Shown here: positions 1 to 5,847 of the stretch, piece after piece
Numbering within the stretch: position 1 is the first letter of the stretch
Layout: each line of letters starts with the position of its first letter
Assembly (NCBI GenBank): GCA_900543615.1
Contig: UQSC01000049.1
Location: 1-12,357 of the forward strand
Origin: an uncultured Collinsella sp.
GTDB lineage: Bacteria > Actinomycetota > Coriobacteriia > Coriobacteriales > Coriobacteriaceae
Reading direction: 5' to 3'
Length of the DNA stretch: 12,357 nucleotides
Notes under the pieces: generated by a model
Database searches by the model: none
What the model was told of the DNA's origin: nothing
Seen by the model: only the letters and a program-made list of their open reading frames with translations
Program-made: the position numbers and the translations under genes

Positions 1-126
1 ACGCGCACCAACGTCATGGAGCGCAAGCTCAAGGACATCGACGCGCTGGAAGACGCCGAGGAGGCCGGCGAGATTTTGGGGCTTACGTCCGCGAGCCTTC
101 TCGCAGACCAAGAAAACGAGGACTAA
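1..126 (+). CDS. C-terminal end of a gene cut by the window start, possibly rmuC
   Basis: Frame 1 is open from the first base to a TAA at 124-126 and gives the last 41 residues of a protein whose start lies outside the window. The tail is highly charged: a basic helix-like stretch (RTNVMERKLKDI) is followed by an acidic one (DALEDAEEAGEILGL), and it ends QENED. Coiled-coil-like tails of this type (TRT..ERKLKD(V/I)..L..EA..LLGL) resemble, from memory, the C-termini of some RmuC-family DNA recombination proteins, nuclease-like proteins that limit inversions between repeats. The fragment is too short to prove this. A terminator at 138-178 follows at once, so this is the end of a transcription unit separate from the ABC exporter. 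The presence of a coding end is fairly sure; the family name is a guess. Confidence 0.6.
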   Translation, partial: TRTNVMERKLKDIDALEDAEEAGEILGLTSASLLADQENED

Positions 127-137
127 TTGCAACAAGA

Positions 138-178
138 CGGTGGGGCACCGGCGCAAACGCGGGCGCCCCACCGCTTTT
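138..178 (+). terminator. Rho-independent terminator after the first, partial gene
   Basis: A perfect 9-bp stem, CGGTGGGGC (138-146) with GCCCCACCG (165-173), encloses an 18-nt G/C-rich loop that can fold further, and is followed by CTTTT (174-178). It begins 12 nt after the stop codon at 126, which fits termination of that gene. The T-run is short (four T), so efficiency may be moderate. Confidence 0.75.
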
Positions 179-188
179 CGTATCGCAC

Positions 189-219
189 TTGTCTGAAGCG
201 TGCTCCAATGTGCAACAAT
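189..219 (+). promoter_or_regulatory. Possible promoter of the ABC exporter gene
   Basis: TTGTCT (189-194) and AACAAT (214-219) resemble -35 and -10 boxes, but the 19-nt spacer is long. They lie in the only gap between the upstream terminator (138-178) and the ribosome binding site at 243-249, so a promoter is expected here. The exact boxes are uncertain. Confidence 0.3.
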
Positions 220-253
220 GGCGTTTCTCCCTATCAGACGCGAAAGGAAGCCC

Positions 254-2056
254 ATGTCCCAGAGAAGCACCAGCCCGCTCAGTCGCTCCACCGTGCGCCG
301 CACGCTGCAGCGGTTTTGGGGTGTCACGCGCACGCAGCCGCTGATTGTCTTTCTCTCGGTATTCTCGTCGGCGGGCTACATCTTTTTGCTGACGTTTGCC
401 AATACCTATGTGATGGCCCTCATTGTCGACCGCGTTCAAGCCGGTCCCGTGGCGGGTGACCAGGTGTTTGAGGTCTTCGGCCCCTATATCCTGGCGCTCG
501 TACTCGTTAACCTGGTGGGTCAGATCCTCTCCAAGTTGCAGGACTACACCGTCTACAAGCTCGAGATTGCGGGCAACTATCACTTGGCGCGCCTGTGCTT
601 CGACACGCTCTCCAATCAATCCATGACATTCCACACCAGCCGCTTTGGCGGATCGCTTGTGAGTCAAACGAGCCGTTTTATGAGCGGCTACACGGGTCTG
701 GTGGACGTAACGGTGTATTCGCTCATTCCCACCATCACCTCGGTTGTCTGCACGGTAGCGGCGCTCGCTCCGGTGGTGCCCACATTTACCGTAATCCTGG
801 TGGGCATCATGGTCGTCTACATCGCGTTTGTCTGGCTTATGTATAAGCGCATCATGCCGCTTTCGGCTGCGACGTCCGCCGCGCAGAACAAGCTGTCGGG
901 CGTGCTGTCCGACGCGGTCACGAATATCCTGGCCGTCAAGACCTGTGGGCGCGAGGACTTTGAGCGCGACCTGTTCGATACCGCCGACCGTGCCGCGCGC
1001 GATGCCGAAACGGTATCGATGCACGCTATGATGCAACGCAACTTTACGACTTCGGGCCTTATCGTCATCACCATGGCCGTGGTGAGTGTGTTCGTCGCGG
1101 GCGGCAACGCGTGGTTTGGCATCTCTGCCGGCGCGCTCGTCATGATCTTTACCTATACGTACAACCTCACCATGCGGCTGAACTACGTGAGCTCCATGAT
1201 GCAGCGCATCAACCGCGCGCTCGGCGATGCGGCCGAGATGACGCGCGTGCTGGACGAGCCGCGTCTGGTGGCGGACGACGAGAACGCCCCCGAGCTTAAA
1301 GTGACCGAAGGTGCGATTGATTTTGAGCACTTGAGCTTTGCATACCGTGACGCCGCGGCGGGCGAGAGCGTGTTCAACGGCCTGACGCTCCATGTGGCGG
1401 CGGGCCAGCGCGTGGGTCTGGTGGGCAAATCGGGCTCGGGCAAGACGACGCTCACCAAGCTGTTGCTGCGCCTGGATGATGTTCAGGGCGGCCGCGTGCT
1501 CGTGGACGGCCAGGATGTCTCGCGCTGTACGCAGCAGAGCCTGCGCCGCCAGGTTGCCTACGTGCCGCAGGAGGCGCTACTGTTCCACCGCTCCATTCGC
1601 GAGAATATCGCCTACGGCCGTCCCGACGCCACCGACGAACAGATTCGCGAGGCTGCGCGCCTGGCCAACGCGACTGAGTTTATCGACCGCTTGCCCCATG
1701 GCTTTGACACCATGGTGGGCGAGCGCGGCGTTAAGCTTTCGGGCGGCCAACGCCAGCGCGTGGCCATCGCCCGTGCCATCCTCACCGACGCGCCGATTCT
1801 GGTGCTCGATGAGGCGACCTCTGCCCTGGACAGTGAGTCCGAGGCGCTGGTGCAGGAGGCGCTCGAGAACCTGATGTGCGGGCGCACCTCCATTGTGGTG
1901 GCGCATCGCCTGTCCACCGTGGCGGCGCTCGACCGCATCGTGGTGCTGGCAGACGGCGAGATTGTCGAGGATGGCACGCATGCGCAGCTCGTCGAGGCAG
2001 GCGGCGAATACGCGAGCCTGTGGAGCCGCCAGACCGGCGCATTTTTGGAGGCGTAA
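254..2056 (+). CDS. ABC transporter, half-size exporter with fused membrane and ATPase domains
   Basis: A 600-residue type I ABC exporter half-transporter that uses ATP to move an unknown substrate, probably outward, across the cytoplasmic membrane. Residues ~28-320 carry six hydrophobic segments (for example around PLIVFLSVFSSAGYIFLLTF, FTVILVGIMVVYIAFVWLMY and GLIVITMAVVSVFVAGG). The ATPase domain is intact: A-loop Tyr364, Walker A GKSGSGKT (391-398), Q-loop VPQE, signature LSGGQ (495-499), Walker B ILVLDEA (Asp519, Glu520) and H-loop His551. The ATG at 254 is chosen because GAAAGGAAG lies just before it; an in-frame GTG at 200 lacks a ribosome binding site and would cover the leader. Such proteins work as dimers. 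No partner gene lies beside it, so a homodimer is the simple inference. Lipid, peptide and drug exporters share this plan, so the substrate cannot be named. Confidence 0.95.
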   Translation: MSQRSTSPLSRSTVRRTLQRFWGVTRTQPLIVFLSVFSSAGYIFLLTFANTYVMALIVDRVQAGPVAGDQVFEVFGPYILALVLVNLVGQILSKLQDYTVYKLEIAGNYHLARLCFDTLSNQSMTFHTSRFGGSLVSQTSRFMSGYTGLVDVTVYSLIPTITSVVCTVAALAPVVPTFTVILVGIMVVYIAFVWLMYKRIMPLSAATSAAQNKLSGVLSDAVTNILAVKTCGREDFERDLFDTADRAARDAETVSMHAMMQRNFTTSGLIVITMAVVSVFVAGGNAWFGISAGALVMIFTYTYNLTMRLNYVSSMMQRINRALGDAAEMTRVLDEPRLVADDENAPELKVTEGAIDFEHLSFAYRDAAAGESVFNGLTLHVAAGQRVGLVGKSGSGKTTLTKLLLRLDDVQGGRVLVDGQDVSRCTQQSLRRQVAYVPQEALLFHRSIRENIAYGRPDATDEQIREAARLANATEFIDRLPHGFDTMVGERGVKLSGGQRQRVAIARAILTDAPILVLDEATSALDSESEALVQEALENLMCGRTSIVVAHRLSTVAALDRIVVLADGEIVEDGTHAQLVEAGGEYASLWSRQTGAFLEA

Positions 2057-2119
2057 AGACCCCATACGTGGGACAATCGTGCCCATAGGTTTGTTATGCC
2101 GCTGAGCCGAGGAGTCGTT

Positions 2120-2785
2120 ATGCCACGCGAGACCAATGCCGCCAAACGCGAACGCGCCATCGAGGTGTGCAAGCGCCTTAACCGTCGCTATGGCCCGGTC
2201 GAGTGCTTCTTGGACCACGAGAATCCCTTTAGGCTGCTCATCGCGGTACTGCTCTCGGCTCAGACGACCGATGCGCAGGTCAACAAGGTGACGCCGAAGC
2301 TGTTTGCCCAGTGGCCCACGCCCGAGGCCATGGCCGGGGCAAGTGTGGCCGACGTAGCGGACACCATTAAGTCGCTCGGCTTTTATAAGAGTAAGGCCAA
2401 GCATGCCGTGGAGGCCGCGCAGATGATCGTTGCCGACTACGGCGGCGAGGTGCCGGCAGACATGAAGGAGCTTGTAAAGCTGCCGGGCGTGGGGCGCAAG
2501 ACGGCGAACATCGTGCTCAACGTGGGGTACGGCATCGTGGAAGGCATCGCGGTCGATACACACGTCAACCGCATTGCGCACCGCCTGATGCTGAGTCCCA
2601 AGACGCACGCCAAAGAGCCGCTCAAGACCGAGCAGGATCTACTCAAGATCTTGCCGCACGAGTATTGGGAGTCGGTCAATCACCAGTGGATCACCTTCGG
2701 TCGCGAGATCTGCGATGCCCGTAAGCCCAAGTGCGACGAGTGCCCGCTGGCAGATTTGTGCCCCAGCGTGCGCGTAGCGGGGTAG
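2120..2785 (+). CDS. nth: Endonuclease III, base-excision repair DNA glycosylase/AP lyase
   Basis: A 221-residue endonuclease III. It removes oxidised pyrimidines from DNA and cleaves the resulting abasic site by beta-elimination, in the cytoplasm. The helix-hairpin-helix motif LPGVGRKTANIVLN holds the catalytic Lys127, and VDTHVNR holds the catalytic Asp146. Four cysteines (198, 205, 208, 214) have the classic C-x6-C-x2-C-x5-C spacing of the [4Fe-4S] cluster. Length and motif order are normal for the family. The ATG at 2120 is preferred over the in-frame ATG at 2096 because GAGGAG (2109-2114) sits 5 nt before it. The gene starts 63 nt after the ABC exporter with no terminator between, so read-through is possible; a GACAAT at 2072-2077 could be its own -10 box, but no good -35 is seen. 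Confidence 0.97.
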   Translation: MPRETNAAKRERAIEVCKRLNRRYGPVECFLDHENPFRLLIAVLLSAQTTDAQVNKVTPKLFAQWPTPEAMAGASVADVADTIKSLGFYKSKAKHAVEAAQMIVADYGGEVPADMKELVKLPGVGRKTANIVLNVGYGIVEGIAVDTHVNRIAHRLMLSPKTHAKEPLKTEQDLLKILPHEYWESVNHQWITFGREICDARKPKCDECPLADLCPSVRVAG

Positions 2786-2825
2786 GGCCCGGCACGTTTT
2801 GCCAGCGTCCGAAGGCTGTGGCCAA

Positions 2826-2837
2826 TGTTGCGCAACA
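2826..2837. repeat. 12-bp perfect palindrome upstream of the zinc-ribbon gene
   Basis: TGTTGCGCAACA reads the same on both strands. It lies in the 118-nt gap after nth, 67 nt before the zinc-ribbon start and about 22 nt before a possible -10 box (2860-2865). It could be an operator for a dimeric regulator; nothing else supports that, and a chance palindrome cannot be excluded. Confidence 0.3.
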
Positions 2838-2859
2838 CATTTGGGCCGCGAAGGCTCAA

Positions 2860-2865
2860 TATGAT
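2860..2865 (+). promoter_or_regulatory. Possible -10 box for the zinc-ribbon gene
   Basis: TATGAT matches the -10 consensus in five of six positions and is 38 nt before the chosen start. No clear -35 box lies 16-18 nt upstream (ACATTT at 2837-2842 is poor). The promoter is therefore tentative. Confidence 0.3.
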
Positions 2866-2903
2866 GGCGACAGATGCCGTTTGTTGTGAGGGGATGCCCG
2901 AAT

Positions 2904-3950
2904 ATGTTTTGCACCAAGTGTGGCTCCGAGATGCCCGACGGAACCGATTTTTGCACGAACTGTGGGGCACGCATGGGCACCGCTTCTCCGGCGGCCGCGC
3001 CTGCTGAGCCCGCACCGATGCCGGCGGCAGGGATGCCTCCCGTGCAAAAGAAATCGCATAAGCGCGCGGTGATTATCGGCATATGTGTGGCGGGCGTGCT
3101 GGTGGCCGGTGGCGCTGCGCTGGCGCTGACCGGCGTGCTGGGTCCGCTTGGGCAGGGCAGCTCATCGCAGATTACGGTGCTTGGGTCCGACGAGGGTTCG
3201 GCCGAGCACAAGGACAAGGGAAGCGCCAAGGAGAAGCCTGCCGCCGACGAGGATGAGGCGGAAGAGCCCGGGCAGACGGGCAGCAGTGTAAAGGTCGACC
3301 TCAATGACCAGGCAACCTATGCCGCCGCGAATCTGTTCCTGTCGAACTTTACGGAGGAACACTTCGATCGGGACTGGTATCAGGCGGGCGGCTTCGATTC
3401 GACTGACGGACTTTCCGATGACGAGAAATACAAGCTGGTTAAGTTTATCTGGTGCCATTTTATTGACAACGCGCCGTATCGAATCGAGAAAGGCGACTAT
3501 GACAACGGCAATCGCCAGCGCGTGGCGACTGATGCGGTCAATAGGGAACTCAACCGCTTGACGGGCCTAACGCTTTCCGATGCCGATATGACTTATGACA
3601 GAACGCCGGAGGGTCAGGCGATTCCTGATTCGGCCGAAGCGCATGACGGGTATTTGTATCTCAAGCAAGAATACGGCCAGGGAAATTACAACCCACCATG
3701 TGCCATCGTTACGGGCGCGACCGACCTTGGCGACAACACCTACGAGCTTACCTATGAGGTCTACAGTGCTGGCGGTATGTTACTTCCTTCCGACATCCCC
3801 GAGAGCACCTACGGCCTGCCAAAGGACCAGTTCATCGCCGCAATTCAAGCGGACGCATCCATGGGCCGTACCGAGACTTGTACGGTCCGCGTCGCGCAGG
3901 GTGACGGCGCCCCGACATTCACACTGCTTAAAATGGGCGTCTATGACTAG
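2904..3950 (+). CDS. Zinc-ribbon, single-pass membrane protein of unknown function
   Basis: A 348-residue protein with three visible parts. The N-terminus is a zinc ribbon (Cys3, Cys6, Cys17, Cys20; MFCTKCG...FCTNCG), the form often fused to membrane proteins. After a Pro/Ala-rich linker and a basic patch (KKSHKR, ~49-54) comes one hydrophobic helix (~55-77). An acidic, low-complexity stretch (~86-128) leads to a domain of about 220 residues starting near ATYAAANLFLSNF (137-149). By the positive-inside rule the ribbon should be cytoplasmic and the large domain outside; this is inference. The NLFLSNF and LVKFIWCHFIDN segments recall, from memory, uncharacterised Gram-positive proteins, but I cannot name a family. 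The start at 2904 follows GAGGGG (2888-2893) with a loose 10-nt spacing and puts Met directly before the ribbon; an in-frame ATG at 2874 lacks a ribosome binding site. The gene ends in its own strong terminator. Confidence 0.88.
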   Translation: MFCTKCGSEMPDGTDFCTNCGARMGTASPAAAPAEPAPMPAAGMPPVQKKSHKRAVIIGICVAGVLVAGGAALALTGVLGPLGQGSSSQITVLGSDEGSAEHKDKGSAKEKPAADEDEAEEPGQTGSSVKVDLNDQATYAAANLFLSNFTEEHFDRDWYQAGGFDSTDGLSDDEKYKLVKFIWCHFIDNAPYRIEKGDYDNGNRQRVATDAVNRELNRLTGLTLSDADMTYDRTPEGQAIPDSAEAHDGYLYLKQEYGQGNYNPPCAIVTGATDLGDNTYELTYEVYSAGGMLLPSDIPESTYGLPKDQFIAAIQADASMGRTETCTVRVAQGDGAPTFTLLKMGVYD

Positions 3951-3974
3951 ACTCGGTGTATAGCTCACTCTGAT

Positions 3975-4007
3975 AACGCCAGGCGGCTCGTCCGCCTGGC
4001 GTTTTTT
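3975..4007 (+). terminator. Strong Rho-independent terminator after the zinc-ribbon gene
   Basis: A perfect 12-bp stem (3975-3986 with 3992-4003; core CGCCAGGCGG / CCGCCTGGCG) has a 5-nt loop, CTCGT, and runs straight into six T (4002-4007). It begins 25 nt after the stop at 3950. This is a textbook intrinsic terminator, and its 3' arm belongs to the direct repeat at 3996-4037. Confidence 0.93.
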
Positions 4008-4037
4008 GCGGGGCTGGGCATGCGCTTGAGCAGGAGT
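3996..4037 (+). repeat. Intergenic direct repeat, copy A
   Basis: Beginning CTGGCGTTTTTT and ending GCTTGAGCAGGAGT, this segment matches 5707-5750 at 39 of 44 aligned columns (three substitutions and a 2-nt gap). It overlaps the 3' arm and T-run of the preceding terminator. Together with copy B it brackets the ATP-grasp gene. The rest of the 208-nt gap (4038-4158) holds only a ribosome binding site and a TAGCAT (4124-4129) that might be a -10 box. Confidence 0.8.
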
Positions 4038-4148
4038 ATATGTCGCCGCCTGCCGCCTCATGCAAAAATGTGTTGCTAATTTAGAAGCCAATTCAAGCGT
4101 GCCGAAGTCGTGGCGTGCTGGCGTAGCATGAGCAAAAAATCAAACAAT

Positions 4149-4154
4149 GGAGGG
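4149..4154 (+). promoter_or_regulatory. Ribosome binding site that decides the GTG start at 4159
   Basis: GGAGGG lies 4 nt before GTG 4159. The competing in-frame ATG (4147-4149) overlaps this site and is preceded only by A-rich sequence, so translation should begin at the GTG and the four extra N-terminal residues are unlikely to be made. Confidence 0.75.
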
Positions 4155-4158
4155 TAAC

Positions 4159-5625
4159 GTGGCAACATTGAAGACGCGAGAGCTCGAGGATGACTTTGAG
4201 CATATCGTGCGCACGCACAAAGGTGACCTACCTGGTCGTCGCAAAGGCGACGAATACTTGTCTCAAACCCATGCGCTCTACCACGGAGATCCTGCGCCCT
4301 GGGCTTTAACGCCAAAGATATTCGACAAGGATATGACGGCGCTTCTTAAGGAGGCCGCCGAGCGCATGTACGGAATCATGGACAAGGTGACGCGGGCGTT
4401 TTGTTCCGATGCCTCCGTGCGTGCGTGGTTTCGCATGGATCCGGCTTTTGCTGACCTGTGCGCTATGGATGCCGGCTATGATTGCCAGATTCCCCTTGCG
4501 CGCGTTGATATCTTTCTTGACGAGGACGCCGGTTCGTATATGTTTTGCGAGCTCAATACCGATGGCAGTGCCGGAATGGTAGTGACCGATGCGGTCTGTC
4601 AGGCAGTGCGAATGACGCCTTCCTTTGAGGAGTTTGCATCCGACCACCCCGGCTTTCGGCAGTACGATTTGTGCGGTAGCTGGATAGATGCATTGTTTGA
4701 GACCTATGCAGAGTGGGAGCTGGCCCATCCTCGCCGCACCGAGGATAGTGCGCGATCGGACGACGGGGCCCGCGTTGACGAGGGACTCTATGCACCGCAA
4801 TCAAAGATATATCCCGCTTCGGTGGCAATCGTCGACTATTCGGAAAGCATCGACTTGGAAGATGCGGCTCATTTTGTCGACCTTATGAGGCAGCGGGGTG
4901 TAGTTGCACGCTTTGCGGATGTGCGCGACCTGCGGATTGGCGAAGACGAGAGCGGCGCTAGGCGGCTGTGCGATGCCGTCGGTCCTATTGATTGCGTCTG
5001 GCGGCGCGCGGTGACCGGCGAGCTGTGGGATAAGCCGTGTGATGGACGTTCTGCCTTAATCGAGGCTGCCCAAGAAGGGTTCGCGTGCATCGTCGGTGGT
5101 TTTAGAACGTGGCCGTGTGCGACTAAGACCGTATTTGCGTTTTTGTGGTCTCGGGCCGGTCAGTCCTTATTGAGCCCGGAGGAGCAATCGTTTGTACGGG
5201 AGCATGTGCCCTATACCGAGATTTTGGACGAAAGCACCCAGTTGTCGAGATTTGCCGAAAAGGACCGATGGATTGTCAAGCCATGCGGCGGCTACAATGC
5301 GGTTGGCGTTGTCGCCGGTTTGGATGCCACGGAACGGGAATGGTCTCAGGTGCTTGCTCGCGCCGCGGCCGCTGGGGCGATTGTACAGGAGTATGCTCAG
5401 CAGTATCAGACTCCCTGCTTGCGCGGAACGCTTGTCGATGGGCCGCATCGAGGAGAGGCGCCCAAAGGACTTATGGATGATCTTGGTTTTGCGCCCGCTT
5501 CTAATATGGAAGGCCTGTACCTGTATCGCGGCCGTTTTGCGGGCGTGTATACACGCGTCGGTTTTGCCAACACCATAGGCGAGTGGACGAGCCGCTTGAA
5601 CGTTGCGAGCTTTTTTGAGGAGTAG
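4159..5625 (+). CDS. ATP-grasp ligase of the glutathionylspermidine-synthase family
   Basis: A 488-residue protein that resembles the synthetase half of glutathionylspermidine synthase, a circularly permuted ATP-grasp enzyme that joins a carboxylate to an amine through an acyl-phosphate. Visible family features are FCELNTDGSAGM (Glu131, Asn133), the nucleotide-binding strand DRWIVKPCGGYNAVGVV (Lys374 and a Gly-rich loop), IVQEYAQQY (Glu411) and a C-terminal GVYTRVGFANTIGEW segment. The amidase domain of the E. coli enzyme is absent, and no polyamine or thiol genes are nearby, so the real substrates are unknown. GTG at 4159 is chosen because GGAGGG (4149-4154) precedes it by 4 nt; the in-frame ATG at 4147 overlaps that site and has none of its own. 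Codon use is less G/C-biased: 11 of 20 codons at 4441-4500 end in G or C, against 18 of 20 at 6421-6480 in mfd. Direct repeats flank it. Confidence 0.75.
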   Translation: MATLKTRELEDDFEHIVRTHKGDLPGRRKGDEYLSQTHALYHGDPAPWALTPKIFDKDMTALLKEAAERMYGIMDKVTRAFCSDASVRAWFRMDPAFADLCAMDAGYDCQIPLARVDIFLDEDAGSYMFCELNTDGSAGMVVTDAVCQAVRMTPSFEEFASDHPGFRQYDLCGSWIDALFETYAEWELAHPRRTEDSARSDDGARVDEGLYAPQSKIYPASVAIVDYSESIDLEDAAHFVDLMRQRGVVARFADVRDLRIGEDESGARRLCDAVGPIDCVWRRAVTGELWDKPCDGRSALIEAAQEGFACIVGGFRTWPCATKTVFAFLWSRAGQSLLSPEEQSFVREHVPYTEILDESTQLSRFAEKDRWIVKPCGGYNAVGVVAGLDATEREWSQVLARAAAAGAIVQEYAQQYQTPCLRGTLVDGPHRGEAPKGLMDDLGFAPASNMEGLYLYRGRFAGVYTRVGFANTIGEWTSRLNVASFFEE

Positions 5626-5706
5626 CCGTTTCTTGGGGCACCTTTCGTGGTTGCGGCGTTCGACGTGACGAGGAGATTTTGGCGAAGTCGGTGAGTCCAG
5701 TTCTAT

Positions 5707-5750
5707 CTGGCGTTTTTGTTGCGGGGCTGGGCGTACGCTTGAGCTGGAGT
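5707..5750 (+). repeat. Intergenic direct repeat, copy B
   Basis: This segment (CTGGCGTTTTTG ... GCTTGAGCTGGAGT) is the second copy of the repeat at 3996-4037. Here CTGG pairs only weakly with CCAG at 5696-5699, so the strong terminator stem of copy A is missing and only a 4-bp stem precedes the T-run. The copy lies between the ATP-grasp gene and mfd, and contains TTGAGC (5739-5744), a possible -35 box. The preceding part of the gap (5626-5695) shows nothing recognisable. Confidence 0.8.
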
Positions 5751-5769
5751 CCTCTCCATGCGCTACCAT
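5739..5769 (+). promoter_or_regulatory. Possible mfd promoter overlapping repeat copy B
   Basis: TTGAGC (5739-5744) and TACCAT (5764-5769) could be -35 and -10 boxes, although the 19-nt spacer is long. Transcripts would start around 5776, so the hairpin at 5795-5822 would fall in the mfd leader. Copy A of the repeat has the same TTGAGC but no matching -10, so the call is weak. Confidence 0.3.
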
Positions 5770-5794
5770 GACAAGCAATGAATTTGACGAACGA

Positions 5795-5822
5795 CCCGCC
5801 GAGCTTGCCCCGGCGGGCTTTT
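5795..5822 (+). terminator. Terminator-like hairpin directly before the mfd ribosome binding site
   Basis: CCCGCCG (5795-5801) pairs perfectly with CGGCGGG (5811-5817) across a 9-nt loop, followed by CTTTT (5818-5822). It is 170 nt after the ATP-grasp stop and only 25 nt before the mfd ATG. It may end transcription coming from upstream, or act as a leader hairpin or attenuator if the mfd promoter lies before it. The sequence does not decide between these. Confidence 0.6.
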
Positions 5823-5847
5823 GGCGTTGCAATGCCGGAGGAACAGC

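Noticed and set aside
200..253. Upstream GTG start for the ABC exporter
   Set aside because: It adds 18 residues unlike an exporter N-terminus, has no ribosome binding site and overlaps the likely promoter, whereas ATG 254 has GAAAGGAAG before it.
83..1393. Minus-strand open frame of 436 codons opposite the ABC exporter
   Set aside because: Same shadow effect: low-complexity His/Arg-rich translation, running through the terminator at 138-178 and opposite a fully recognisable exporter.
3780..4091. Minus-strand open frame of 103 codons over the end of the zinc-ribbon gene
   Set aside because: It runs through the strong terminator and repeat copy A, shows no family features and lacks a convincing ribosome binding site.
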